From: Dermatophilus congolensis
Lineage (GTDB): Bacteria > Actinomycetota > Actinomycetes > Actinomycetales > Dermatophilaceae
NCBI RefSeq assembly: GCF_900187045.1
Contig: NZ_LT906453.1
Location: 1,736,001 to 1,800,000 of the forward strand
Direction of reading: 5' to 3'
Length of the DNA: 64,000 nucleotides
This document shows, one piece after another, positions 37,880-45,728 of this stretch. Under the pieces are notes generated by a model. That model was not told the DNA's origin and searched no databases. It saw only the letters and a program-made list of their open reading frames with translations. The position numbers were made by a program, and so were the translations under genes. Position 1 is the first letter of the stretch; each line of letters starts with the position of its first letter.

Positions 37880-39406
37880 CTAGGGGGCAGGTGTTGCAGC
37901 AGAGACTGTGGGGCGCGCTGCGTGGCTTTTAAGGAGAACCACGAGGGCGCCGGTGACAATCATGCCGACAACAACGGCAAGGACAAACATGAGTGCGTTA
38001 CCGATAAGAGGTGTGACCCACACACCGCCGTGCGGAGCGCGTAATGTGCATCCAAATGCCATGACGAGGGCGCCGGTAACCGCAGAACCTGCCATCGACG
38101 AAGCGATAACGCGGATCGGGTCGGCCGCAGCGAACGGGATGGCCCCTTCGGAAATAAACGAAAAACCGAGAAGCCATGCAGCTCTACCGTTTTCACGCTC
38201 AGGTTCGGTGAACAGTCGGGGGCGTATCGAAGTGGCCAAAGCAAGCCCAAGAGGAGCAACCATCCCTGCAGCCATCGTGGCAGCCATGATGACCAGCTGA
38301 GGGGCTTGCATGTTGGTTCCAGCAGCCGCCAGGCCAGTTGTTGCGAAAGTGTAAGCCGCTTTATTTACCGGGCCACCAAGATCGAAGCCCATCATCAGTC
38401 CAAGGATCGCGCCCAGCAGGATCGCGCTAGAACCGGTCATGCCGTTGAGTGCGCCAGTGAGGCCATCCATAAGGGCCTTGATGGGGCGCCCGAGGACAAG
38501 AATCATTGCCGCGGCGGTGATCAGCGTCGACAACAGCGGAATGACAACAACAGGCATAACGCCGCGCACACCTTTGTGAACTTTCCAACTGCTGATCCAG
38601 CGTGCGATGAAGCCACCGATGAAACCGGTGATGATGCCGCCGATGAAGCCAGCGCCAAGAGTAACGGCAATAGATCCGCCGACGATCCCCGGGACCAGGC
38701 CTGGACGGTCGGCGATACCGTAGGCGATGTACCCGGACAGGATCGGCACAAGGAACCCGAACGACGCTGCACCGATGAGGAAAAGCAGTGCTGCCCAGTG
38801 CATGCCATTGGCCGGGTTGAAATCGGCCATGAGGTTGATCGCATCAGGCTTGTTTTCAAGAGCGAAGTTTTTGGTGACGTCGATGGCCCCGGTTTGTCCG
38901 CCGAACACCTGGGCGAGCATGAACCCCAGGGCGATGAGGATGCCGCCCGCGGCGACGAACGGAATCATGTGAGATACGCCAGTCATGAGCCATTGGCGAA
39001 TCTTGGTGCCTGCGCCAACCCGGTCAGGTTCTGCTGATGGAGCAGTGGTCTGACCCGTGGAAAATTCTTGGGCGGCTGGTGCCGGGGCAGCAGTGGTGGC
39101 TTTCTCGGCTTTGGCTACAGCTGCGGCGATAAGGGCCTCAGCGTCACTGATGCCCTTTTTGACGCCCACGTCGATGGTGGGTTTACCCGCGAAACGGGCA
39201 ATGTCTTTGACCTCGAGGTCGTGGGCGAAAATGACAGCGTCTGCCTCGGCGATTTGATCGGCGGTGAGGGGCTCAGAGCCCGCTGACCCTTGGGTTTCGA
39301 CGATCATGGTGTGCCCGGCTGCTTTAGCGGCCTGTTCAAGGGCCTCAGCGGCCATGTAGGTGTGGGCGATGCCGGTGGGGCAGGAGGTTACTCCGACGAA
39401 TTTCAT
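37880..39406 (-). CDS. PTS fructose transporter, EIIBC component
   Basis: Imports fructose while phosphorylating it to fructose-1-phosphate. The 508-residue product has an N-terminal EIIB domain with phosphocysteine in VTSCPTGIAHTYMAAEAL (C9) and FAHDLEVKDIARF. A Pro/Ala linker (~105-130) and a membrane EIIC domain follow, with many hydrophobic segments and the conserved MGFDLGGPVNKAAY and FISEGAIPFAA. Its ATG overlaps the EIIA stop by four bases (ATGA). EIIA is a separate gene, whereas some actinobacteria have a single EIIABC protein. Confidence 0.95.
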   Translation of the reverse strand: MKFVGVTSCPTGIAHTYMAAEALEQAAKAAGHTMIVETQGSAGSEPLTADQIAEADAVIFAHDLEVKDIARFAGKPTIDVGVKKGISDAEALIAAAVAKAEKATTAAPAPAAQEFSTGQTTAPSAEPDRVGAGTKIRQWLMTGVSHMIPFVAAGGILIALGFMLAQVFGGQTGAIDVTKNFALENKPDAINLMADFNPANGMHWAALLFLIGAASFGFLVPILSGYIAYGIADRPGLVPGIVGGSIAVTLGAGFIGGIITGFIGGFIARWISSWKVHKGVRGVMPVVVIPLLSTLITAAAMILVLGRPIKALMDGLTGALNGMTGSSAILLGAILGLMMGFDLGGPVNKAAYTFATTGLAAAGTNMQAPQLVIMAATMAAGMVAPLGLALATSIRPRLFTEPERENGRAAWLLGFSFISEGAIPFAAADPIRVIASSMAGSAVTGALVMAFGCTLRAPHGGVWVTPLIGNALMFVLAVVVGMIVTGALVVLLKSHAARPTVSAATPAP

Positions 39407-39849
39407 GCGGTCACCGCCGCGGTAATGACCTCGACAACCTGTTCGCTGTTGCTGGCTTCGCGCAGGTTGTTTTTGAACTCGTTGTTCATGAGTTTGCGGG
39501 CAAGTTTGGCCAGGATTGCCATGTGAGCGTCATCGCCGCCGTCAGGGGCTGCGATGAGGAAAATCAGGCTGGCAGGGCCGTCTTCTGCACCCCAGTCGAT
39601 GCCTTCGTTGCAGCGGCCGAAGGCAAGTGAGGGCTCGGAGACGGTGTTGCTGCGGCAGTGAGGGATCCCGATACCGCCGGGAAGACCGGTAGCCATCTGA
39701 GCCTCTCGAGCTTCAACATCGGCGATGAATTGCTCAAGGTCACTGACACGTCCGGTGGAGACAAGTGTTTCAGCCAGGGCCCGGGTGGCGGCGGCACGGT
39801 CGGTGGCTGGCAGGTCGAGGATGACGTGCTCGGTGCGAATGATGGACAA
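39403..39849 (-). CDS. PTS fructose-type EIIA component
   Basis: 148-residue EIIA of the mannitol/fructose type, passing phosphate from HPr to EIIB. The phosphohistidine lies in GIGIPHCRS near residue 64, and IFLIAAPDGGDDAHM is typical. The start is TTG (39849), with AAAGGAG eight bases upstream; no ATG fits. It overlaps EIIBC by ATGA and begins about 50 bp after fruK. Confidence 0.93.
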   Translation of the reverse strand: MSIIRTEHVILDLPATDRAAATRALAETLVSTGRVSDLEQFIADVEAREAQMATGLPGGIGIPHCRSNTVSEPSLAFGRCNEGIDWGAEDGPASLIFLIAAPDGGDDAHMAILAKLARKLMNNEFKNNLREASNSEQVVEVITAAVTA

Positions 39850-39898
39850 GACGAACTCCTTTGGTCGCTTTTTGTATCCGACGTTGTCGGGTGTGTTG

Positions 39899-40849
39899 TC
39901 AGTCTGTAAGAGGAAGGGTTAGGTCGGGGTTTTGGGTCAGGATGGGCTGGATTGCCGCGACCTGCTCGGCGGTGGGGATTTCACTTCCTGGGAGCGCAAC
40001 CGCAGCTGCACCGAAGGCAACAGCACGCAGTAGAGCCTCAGGTCCGGACAGGCCTTCACTCATCGCGAGGAGGAACCCAGCTAGGGTGCAGTCACCAGCG
40101 GCGACAGTGGAAACAGGGTGCTCAACGTGGGCGCTGGCGTGGGTGAGGCTGTCGGCGGTGATGTATGCGGCGCCGTCTTTGCCTAGAGAGACAAGCACTG
40201 AACCAACACCGGAGTTGATGAGGCTACGGGCTGCTGCGACGACACTACCCAGGTCAGGAAGGTCCTTGCCGATGAGTTCACTGAGTTCGACTCGGTTGGG
40301 TTTGATCAGGTCAGGGCCAGCATTGATAGCGGCAGCCAGAGCAGGGCCAGAGGAGTCAATCGCGATTTTTCCTCCTTTGGCGTGGATGCGGGTGGTGAGT
40401 TGAGCGTAGATATCTTCGGGCATTCCTGGTGGAAGGCTGCCGCAGGCTGCGACCCAGGTGACGCTGTGGTCGTATGCGTTTTCAATGGTGGCTAAGAGTT
40501 CTTCGAATTCGTGGTCGCTTAGGTGCGGGCCTGTTTCGTTGATTTTGGTGGTGCTGCCGTCTGGCTCCACCAGGGCGATGTTGGCGCGGATACCTTCGCT
40601 AATGGGGACGGTTGCTACGGGGCATCGGGCTTCGGCGAGGAGGTCGGCCATGATTTTTCCGTAGGGGCCACCCAAGGGAAGGACTGCGCAGGTGGCTGCG
40701 CCGTGGATCGAAACAGCGCGAGAGACGTTCAGTCCTTTGCCGCCAGGGTCCATGCGGGTTCCAGTGGCGCGGTGGACTGTTCCGTGGACGAGGTAGTCCA
40801 GGGAAATGGTGCGGTCGACGCTGGGGTTGGGGGTCAGGGTGAGGATCAT
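39899..40849 (-). CDS. fruK: 1-phosphofructokinase
   Basis: Phosphorylates the fructose-1-phosphate made by the PTS to fructose-1,6-bisphosphate. The 316-residue PfkB-family product has the N-terminal ILTLTPNPSVDRTI, the sugar-binding DPGGKGLNVSRAV and the catalytic-base loop AAGDCTLAGFLLA, where the common GAGD is AAGD. Its ATG overlaps the fruR stop by four bases. Tagatose-6-phosphate kinase is an alternative, but the fru context favours fruK. Confidence 0.95.
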   Translation of the reverse strand: MILTLTPNPSVDRTISLDYLVHGTVHRATGTRMDPGGKGLNVSRAVSIHGAATCAVLPLGGPYGKIMADLLAEARCPVATVPISEGIRANIALVEPDGSTTKINETGPHLSDHEFEELLATIENAYDHSVTWVAACGSLPPGMPEDIYAQLTTRIHAKGGKIAIDSSGPALAAAINAGPDLIKPNRVELSELIGKDLPDLGSVVAAARSLINSGVGSVLVSLGKDGAAYITADSLTHASAHVEHPVSTVAAGDCTLAGFLLAMSEGLSGPEALLRAVAFGAAAVALPGSEIPTAEQVAAIQPILTQNPDLTLPLTD

Positions 40850-41607
40850 GCGATGAGAACCTCTGGTCCTAGTGAGCGGATTTCGTTGGCCATATCAGCG
40901 TCGATGCCGCCGTCGGTGATGATGGTGTCGACGTCGGAGAAGTCGGCGAATTTGGAGAAGTGGGCGTCGCCGAATTTGCTGCTGTCGGCCAAGACAATGA
41001 CTCGCCCTGCCGCGGCGATCATGGCTCGTTTTATCGCTGCTTCGGATTGGTCTGGGGTGGTGAAGCCTGTTTCCACGGAGATGCCGTTGGTTCCCATGAA
41101 GGCGACATCGACGTGTACTTCTTCCAGTGCGCGCAGCCCCCAGGTGCCGATGCTCGCGTCGGTGCGGGAGCGGACGGCGCCGCCAAGAATATGTAGTTGC
41201 AGGTCGTGGCGTCGGGCGATGACTTCAGCGACGGGAAGGGAGTTGGTCAGGACGTTGAGGTCGAGGTCGCGGGGGATGTCGTGAGCGATGCCGATAGTGG
41301 TGGTTCCGGCGTCGAGAAGGATGGATCCAGCGGTGGGTATGCAGGAGAGCGCGGCGGCTGCGATGCGGCGTTTTTCGGGTGCGTGTTGTTCGAGTCGCAC
41401 TGCTGAAGAGGGCTCGAAGTCGAGCTTTTCCACGGCGACGGCGCCGCCGTGGACGCGACGGATGAGCCCCTTGCGTTCGAGTTGGGTGAGGTCTCTTCGC
41501 ACTGTTTCTGGAGTGACTCCGAGTTGTTCGGCCAGGGCAGTGACCTCTACCCGTGTGGCTTGACGTGCGCTTTCAACGATTTGCGCATGGCGCTCGAACT
41601 GATGCAT
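40846..41607 (-). CDS. fruR: DeoR-family regulator of the fructose operon
   Basis: The 253-residue product has a DeoR helix-turn-helix at residues ~15-55 (VEVTALAEQLGVTPETVRRD then LIRRVHGGAVAV) and the DeoRC sugar-phosphate domain with LDAGTTTIGIA and FMGTNGISVETGFTTP. I chose the ATG at 41607, which has GGGAGAG six bases upstream; a TTG four codons earlier overlaps that site. It is the first gene of the operon and coupled to fruK, so it probably represses its own operon and is relieved by fructose-1-phosphate. Confidence 0.92.
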   Translation of the reverse strand: MHQFERHAQIVESARQATRVEVTALAEQLGVTPETVRRDLTQLERKGLIRRVHGGAVAVEKLDFEPSSAVRLEQHAPEKRRIAAAALSCIPTAGSILLDAGTTTIGIAHDIPRDLDLNVLTNSLPVAEVIARRHDLQLHILGGAVRSRTDASIGTWGLRALEEVHVDVAFMGTNGISVETGFTTPDQSEAAIKRAMIAAAGRVIVLADSSKFGDAHFSKFADFSDVDTIITDGGIDADMANEIRSLGPEVLIA

Positions 41608-41646
41608 CGACTCTCCCAACGTTGGATGGTCGCAACATTAGCGGAG

Positions 41647-41664
41647 CAAAACAGACATAAACAA
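41647..41664 (-). promoter_or_regulatory. Candidate FruR operator
   Basis: On the minus strand TTGTTTATGTCTGTTTTG holds two TGTTT repeats ten bases apart, about 40 bp upstream of the fruR start. DeoR-family regulators often bind such T-rich direct repeats. Binding here is inference. Confidence 0.35.
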
Positions 41665-41835
41665 GCCGTTTTACAGGCCCGATTAAGGCGCGAACACAGA
41701 TGTGCTTTCCTTCGCCTATCTCTGGATTGAAGCATATTTCTGCAGCTTAGAGCGGGATTCGGGATGGTTTTCCGGGTTCGCTAGCTCTGATGTGGGCTGA
41801 TGTCCGCTTGTCTGCAGCTGTTTCTGTTATGCAAC

Positions 41836-42486
41836 TCACTCGGCATGAGTACATTCGGGGGTTTGGGCCGTGGATGGCAGAGCCTCGATGGGGCGAGTCA
41901 TGTGCGTCAAAGTGGTGACCAATAGGCGCCGGAGCATGTTGGGCGGGGCGCCACGCAGCAGTGACGCGCGGATGGCGCGTTCAAAAACGCCGCTAAGAAC
42001 TTCGGTGAGGTCACCGGGGTCCACGAGGGGTTCGCGGCCAAGGCTGGCTAACCCTTGAGAGACCAGACGTGCGGTGCGCTCATTAAATTCGGTGCTCCAG
42101 CGGCCAAATGTGCCGCCGGGGTCACCGCGGCGGATAGCAAGCAAAGCTAATTCGTTCATCATCGTGAAATATTCCGGGCCCATCGGGTGGGAGGCCAGGA
42201 AAGCGTCGACAACGCCGCTGAAATTGGCAGTGGGGGAGACGGTGGCGTTCTCGATTGCCTGAGCGATCGATTCACTGCGGGCAATAAGCACTTCGACGAT
42301 CAGCTCATCTTTATCGGAAAAGTTGGAGTAGAAAGCTCCGCGCGTAAACCCGGCCTCCTCGGCTATTTGCTCAACAGTGGTAGCGATGACGCCGTTGCGA
42401 ACAAAAAGGGTGGTGGCTGCCTCGACGAGGCGAGCGCGGGTGCGGGCACGACGTGGCGAGATTGTCGTGCCGTGCGAGTTGTTCAT
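41836..42486 (-). CDS. TetR-family regulator of the MMPL/YhgE locus
   Basis: The 216-residue product has a TetR helix-turn-helix at residues ~15-62 (RARLVEAATTLFVRNGV, TTVEQIAEEAGFTRGAFYSN) and a helical ligand domain. The ATG at 42486 is preceded by AGGAGA at good spacing; longer in-frame starts lie in the operator region. It is divergent from the MMPL-ATPase gene, with a 33-bp imperfect palindrome between, so it likely represses both promoters and is released by a lipid or drug-like ligand (inference). Confidence 0.88.
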   Translation of the reverse strand: MNNSHGTTISPRRARTRARLVEAATTLFVRNGVIATTVEQIAEEAGFTRGAFYSNFSDKDELIVEVLIARSESIAQAIENATVSPTANFSGVVDAFLASHPMGPEYFTMMNELALLAIRRGDPGGTFGRWSTEFNERTARLVSQGLASLGREPLVDPGDLTEVLSGVFERAIRASLLRGAPPNMLRRLLVTTLTHMTRPIEALPSTAQTPECTHAE

Positions 42487-42592
42487 GCGGTTGTCTCCTG
42501 GAGTGTTCGAGGGAGCGGGGGTGCATCGACAAGGGTGGGCGAATGTGAGCTGAAGGTGTACACCAGTGGCATTGCCGACGCCCCACCTAAAG

Positions 42593-42625
42593 GATACATT
42601 CATGTATTGAGTACATTTGTGTATC
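42593..42625. promoter_or_regulatory. Candidate TetR operator
   Basis: GATACATTCATGTA, TTGAG, TACATTTGTGTATC: arms of 14 bases match at 11 positions around a 5-base centre, in the divergent gap of the TetR and MMPL genes. Such AT-rich palindromes are typical TetR-family sites. Confidence 0.55.
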
Positions 42626-42630
42626 GAACT

Positions 42631-42656
42631 GTGAGGTAGGCAGTGACCTACCTCAC
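42631..42656. promoter_or_regulatory. Second perfect inverted repeat in the TetR-MMPL gap
   Basis: GTGAGGTAGG and CCTACCTCAC (10 bp, perfect) with a 6-base centre CAGTGA, 5 bp from the first palindrome and about 60 bp upstream of the MMPL start. It may be another protein site or an mRNA leader hairpin. Confidence 0.45.
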
Positions 42657-42719
42657 CGCGGCCCCCACACGCCACACCCGCACCCCGCTGACCCCACACC
42701 CTCAGGAGAGTGACTGCCT

Positions 42720-45700
42720 GTGTCATCAGCCCTCTACACGCTCGGACGCTGGTGCCACCAACACCGCCGCCACGTCCTCGCCACCTGGCTGCTAGCACTC
42801 ACCCTCATCGCATCCCTCGCCGTTGCCATAGGAACAGGCACCAAAGAGGAATACCGCGTACCCAACAGCGAATCCCAAGAAGCACTCGACTACATCAAAG
42901 GCACCTTCCCCGAAATCTCCGGCACCTCTGCCCAAATCATCGTCATTGCACCCAACGGGCACACCATCACCGACCGCGCCATCCGTACCGACATCGAAAA
43001 CAGCATCAAACGCATCGAAAACATCGACAGCGTCAAAGTCGTCACCAACCCCTACGACAAAAACGTCTCCGGCTCGCTGTCGGCAGACAACCGCGCCGCC
43101 CTCATCAACATCCAATTCACCGGCGACTTCTTCTCCATCACCGACACCACCCGCGATACCCTCACCAACGAAGCAAACACCCTCACCCACAACGGCACCC
43201 GCGCCGTCGCCGGCGGAGCCATCTACAACAACGCCGTCCCCACCATGAGCTGGACCGAAGGCATCGGCCTCATCCTGTCCGCACTGGTCTTACTCATCTT
43301 CTTCCGCGCCGTCCGCGCCACCGCCGCCCCCATCGTGTCCGCACTCCTAGGGGCAGGTGTCTCCCTAGCGCTCCTCTTCCTCGCCACCAGCATCACCGTC
43401 CTGACTGACACCACCCCCATGCTCGCCCTCATGATCGGCATGGCAGTTGGCATCGACTACTCCCTGTTCCTCCTGGCACGCCACCGCGAAAACCTCCTAG
43501 CCGGCATCGACCCAGCCGAATCAGCAGCCCGCGCCACCGCCACAGCCGGATCCGCTGTCCTCTTCGCCGGATTCACCGTCATCACCGCCCTAGCAGGGCT
43601 CAGCGTCGTAGGCCTGCCCTTCCTCACCACCATGGGCATCGGCTCAGCCATCGCCGTAGCCATCGCCGTAGCCGCCGCCCTCACCATCACCCCAGCCCTC
43701 ATGTCACTACTGGGCCGAAACATCCTCGCCCACCGTCAGCGCACCAACCCACCCAGACACGCCACCGCCGGCCCCCGATGGGCACACATCTGGATCCGCA
43801 CCGTCACCCGCTTCCCCCTCCTAACCATCATCATCCTCACCAGCGCCCTCATCTTCGCCTCCATCCCCGCCCGCAACCTCGAACTCGCCCTACCCGACGC
43901 CGGCACCACCAACCCCGGCACCAACGCCCGCCTCACCTACGACCTCACCGCCGAACACTTCGGCCCCGGCGCCAACGGCCCCCTCCTCGTCGTCGCCGAC
44001 ATCGTCAAATCAGAACGCCCCCGCGAACTCATGGACGACCTCAAAAAAGAAGTCGCCTCCATCCCCGGCATCCACCACGTCTCCCTGGCCACCCCCAACC
44101 GCAACGCCGACACCGGCGTCGTCATCGCCATCCCCACCACCGCCCCCAGTGACCCAGCCACCACCCAACTTGTCCACGAAATCCGCAACCGCGCCACCAC
44201 CTGGGAAAAACGCTACGACACCACCCTGTCCGTCACCGGCGCCACCGCAGCACAAATCGACATCTCCGAAATGCTCGGAAAAGCACTCATCCCATTCGCC
44301 CTCGTCGTCATGGGACTGTGCCTGCTCCTACTGCTCATCGTCTTCCGCTCCATCCTGGTCCCTCTGACCGCCACCCTCGGATTCCTCCTATCCGTCCTGA
44401 CCGCCTTCGGTGCCGTAGCCGCCGTCTACTCCTGGGGGTGGTTCGCCGAACCCCTCTCTGTCAGCCGCCTAGGACCAGTTATTAGCTTCATGCCCATCAT
44501 CCTGATGGGCGTCCTATTCGGGCTCGCCATGGACTACCAAATGTTCATCGTGTCCCGCATGCACGAGCACTACAGCCACAACGGTGACCCCGACAGCGCC
44601 GTCGAAAACGGATTCGCAGCAGCAGCCCCCGTTGTCACCGCAGCAGCAGTAATCATGGTCGGCATCTTCGCCGCCTTCGTCCCTCATGGGAGCGCCACTA
44701 TCAAACCCATCGCACTCGGCCTAGCCGTCGGCGTCTTCGTCGATGCCTTCATCGTCCGTATGGCCATCGTCCCCGCCGCACTCAAACTCTTCGGACACGG
44801 AGCCTGGTGGCTCCCAGGAAAACTCGCCACAAATCTACCGGCCATTGACGTAGAAGGGTCCGGAGTCATGCGTCAAATCGCAGCCCAAAAAACCAGCAAC
44901 CGCCACCCACAACGCATCGTCCACGCCACAAACCTCACCGTCAGAGGCGGACGCGGAACCGTCTTCTCCGACCTCAACCTCACCCTCAACGACGGACAAC
45001 TGGCCGTCCTAGCCGGACCAGAAGGATCAGGAAAAACAACCGCAATCCTCACCCTCGCCGGGCGCATCTACCCCAGCGCAGGCGACCTCGTCGTCAACGG
45101 CCACGTCATGCCTGAACACTCCGGCACCATCCAACACCTGGCTTCACTAGCCGAAATCCACGGAGTCAACCCCCTAGAAAACGACCTCAGCGTCAAACAA
45201 AACATCGCCGAAACACTCTCCACCCGCACCCTCATGCCCTGGGCACGCCGTCGAGACATCGACGCCGTCATGACCAGCCTCAACCACCTCATCACCTACG
45301 CCCTCGACACCGCCGAACTCCCCATCGAACCCACAGCAGGAAACAGCCGGCTCGTCCACCGCGACACACTCGTGCGCGACCTACCCCGACTCAGCCGCAT
45401 GCTCCTAGGTATCGTCCTAGCCACCATCGGACGCCCACCCTTCATCCTCATCGACGACATCGACACCCTCCGCACCATCCCCGAACGCCGTGGAGCCTGG
45501 GCCGCCATCGGGCTTCTCCTGAGCGAACGAGACACCCCCCTGGCCATCCTCACCGCCTGCCAAGACTCCATGAACATCGACGAACTCACCACCTTGACCG
45601 GCCTACCTGAAACAGACATCACCCAGATCAACCTCGCCGACATCTACAACCCCGCCGACGCCCCCCAAACCACCGAAGAAACAGTTACTCAGCAGCCGGC

Positions 45701-45728
45701 CACCACCGCATCGAAAGCACACAACTGA
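42720..45728 (+). CDS. MMPL/RND transporter fused to a C-terminal P-loop ATPase domain
   Basis: The 1002-residue product has two parts. Residues 1-~710 are an MMPL (RND) transporter: a first membrane helix at ~22-42, an outer domain, then helix bundles with the proton-relay signatures GIDYSLFLLARHRE and GLAMDYQMFIVSRMHEHY. MMPL proteins export lipids or glycolipids with the proton gradient. From residue ~717 a cytosolic ABC-like ATPase domain follows: Walker A GPEGSGKTT (~766-774) and Walker B FILIDDID (~908-915). Between them the ABC signature LSGGQ is replaced by DLPRLSRML. The start is GTG with AGGAGAG nine bases upstream. The YhgE gene follows with one base shared (TGATG), so the two are coupled. 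Confidence 0.9.
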   Translation: MSSALYTLGRWCHQHRRHVLATWLLALTLIASLAVAIGTGTKEEYRVPNSESQEALDYIKGTFPEISGTSAQIIVIAPNGHTITDRAIRTDIENSIKRIENIDSVKVVTNPYDKNVSGSLSADNRAALINIQFTGDFFSITDTTRDTLTNEANTLTHNGTRAVAGGAIYNNAVPTMSWTEGIGLILSALVLLIFFRAVRATAAPIVSALLGAGVSLALLFLATSITVLTDTTPMLALMIGMAVGIDYSLFLLARHRENLLAGIDPAESAARATATAGSAVLFAGFTVITALAGLSVVGLPFLTTMGIGSAIAVAIAVAAALTITPALMSLLGRNILAHRQRTNPPRHATAGPRWAHIWIRTVTRFPLLTIIILTSALIFASIPARNLELALPDAGTTNPGTNARLTYDLTAEHFGPGANGPLLVVADIVKSERPRELMDDLKKEVASIPGIHHVSLATPNRNADTGVVIAIPTTAPSDPATTQLVHEIRNRATTWEKRYDTTLSVTGATAAQIDISEMLGKALIPFALVVMGLCLLLLLIVFRSILVPLTATLGFLLSVLTAFGAVAAVYSWGWFAEPLSVSRLGPVISFMPIILMGVLFGLAMDYQMFIVSRMHEHYSHNGDPDSAVENGFAAAAPVVTAAAVIMVGIFAAFVPHGSATIKPIALGLAVGVFVDAFIVRMAIVPAALKLFGHGAWWLPGKLATNLPAIDVEGSGVMRQIAAQKTSNRHPQRIVHATNLTVRGGRGTVFSDLNLTLNDGQLAVLAGPEGSGKTTAILTLAGRIYPSAGDLVVNGHVMPEHSGTIQHLASLAEIHGVNPLENDLSVKQNIAETLSTRTLMPWARRRDIDAVMTSLNHLITYALDTAELPIEPTAGNSRLVHRDTLVRDLPRLSRMLLGIVLATIGRPPFILIDDIDTLRTIPERRGAWAAIGLLLSERDTPLAILTACQDSMNIDELTTLTGLPETDITQINLADIYNPADAPQTTEETVTQQPATTASKAHN

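Noticed and set aside
41836-42798. Longer start for the TetR gene
   Set aside because: It would run through the operator palindromes; the ATG at 42486 has AGGAGA at correct spacing.
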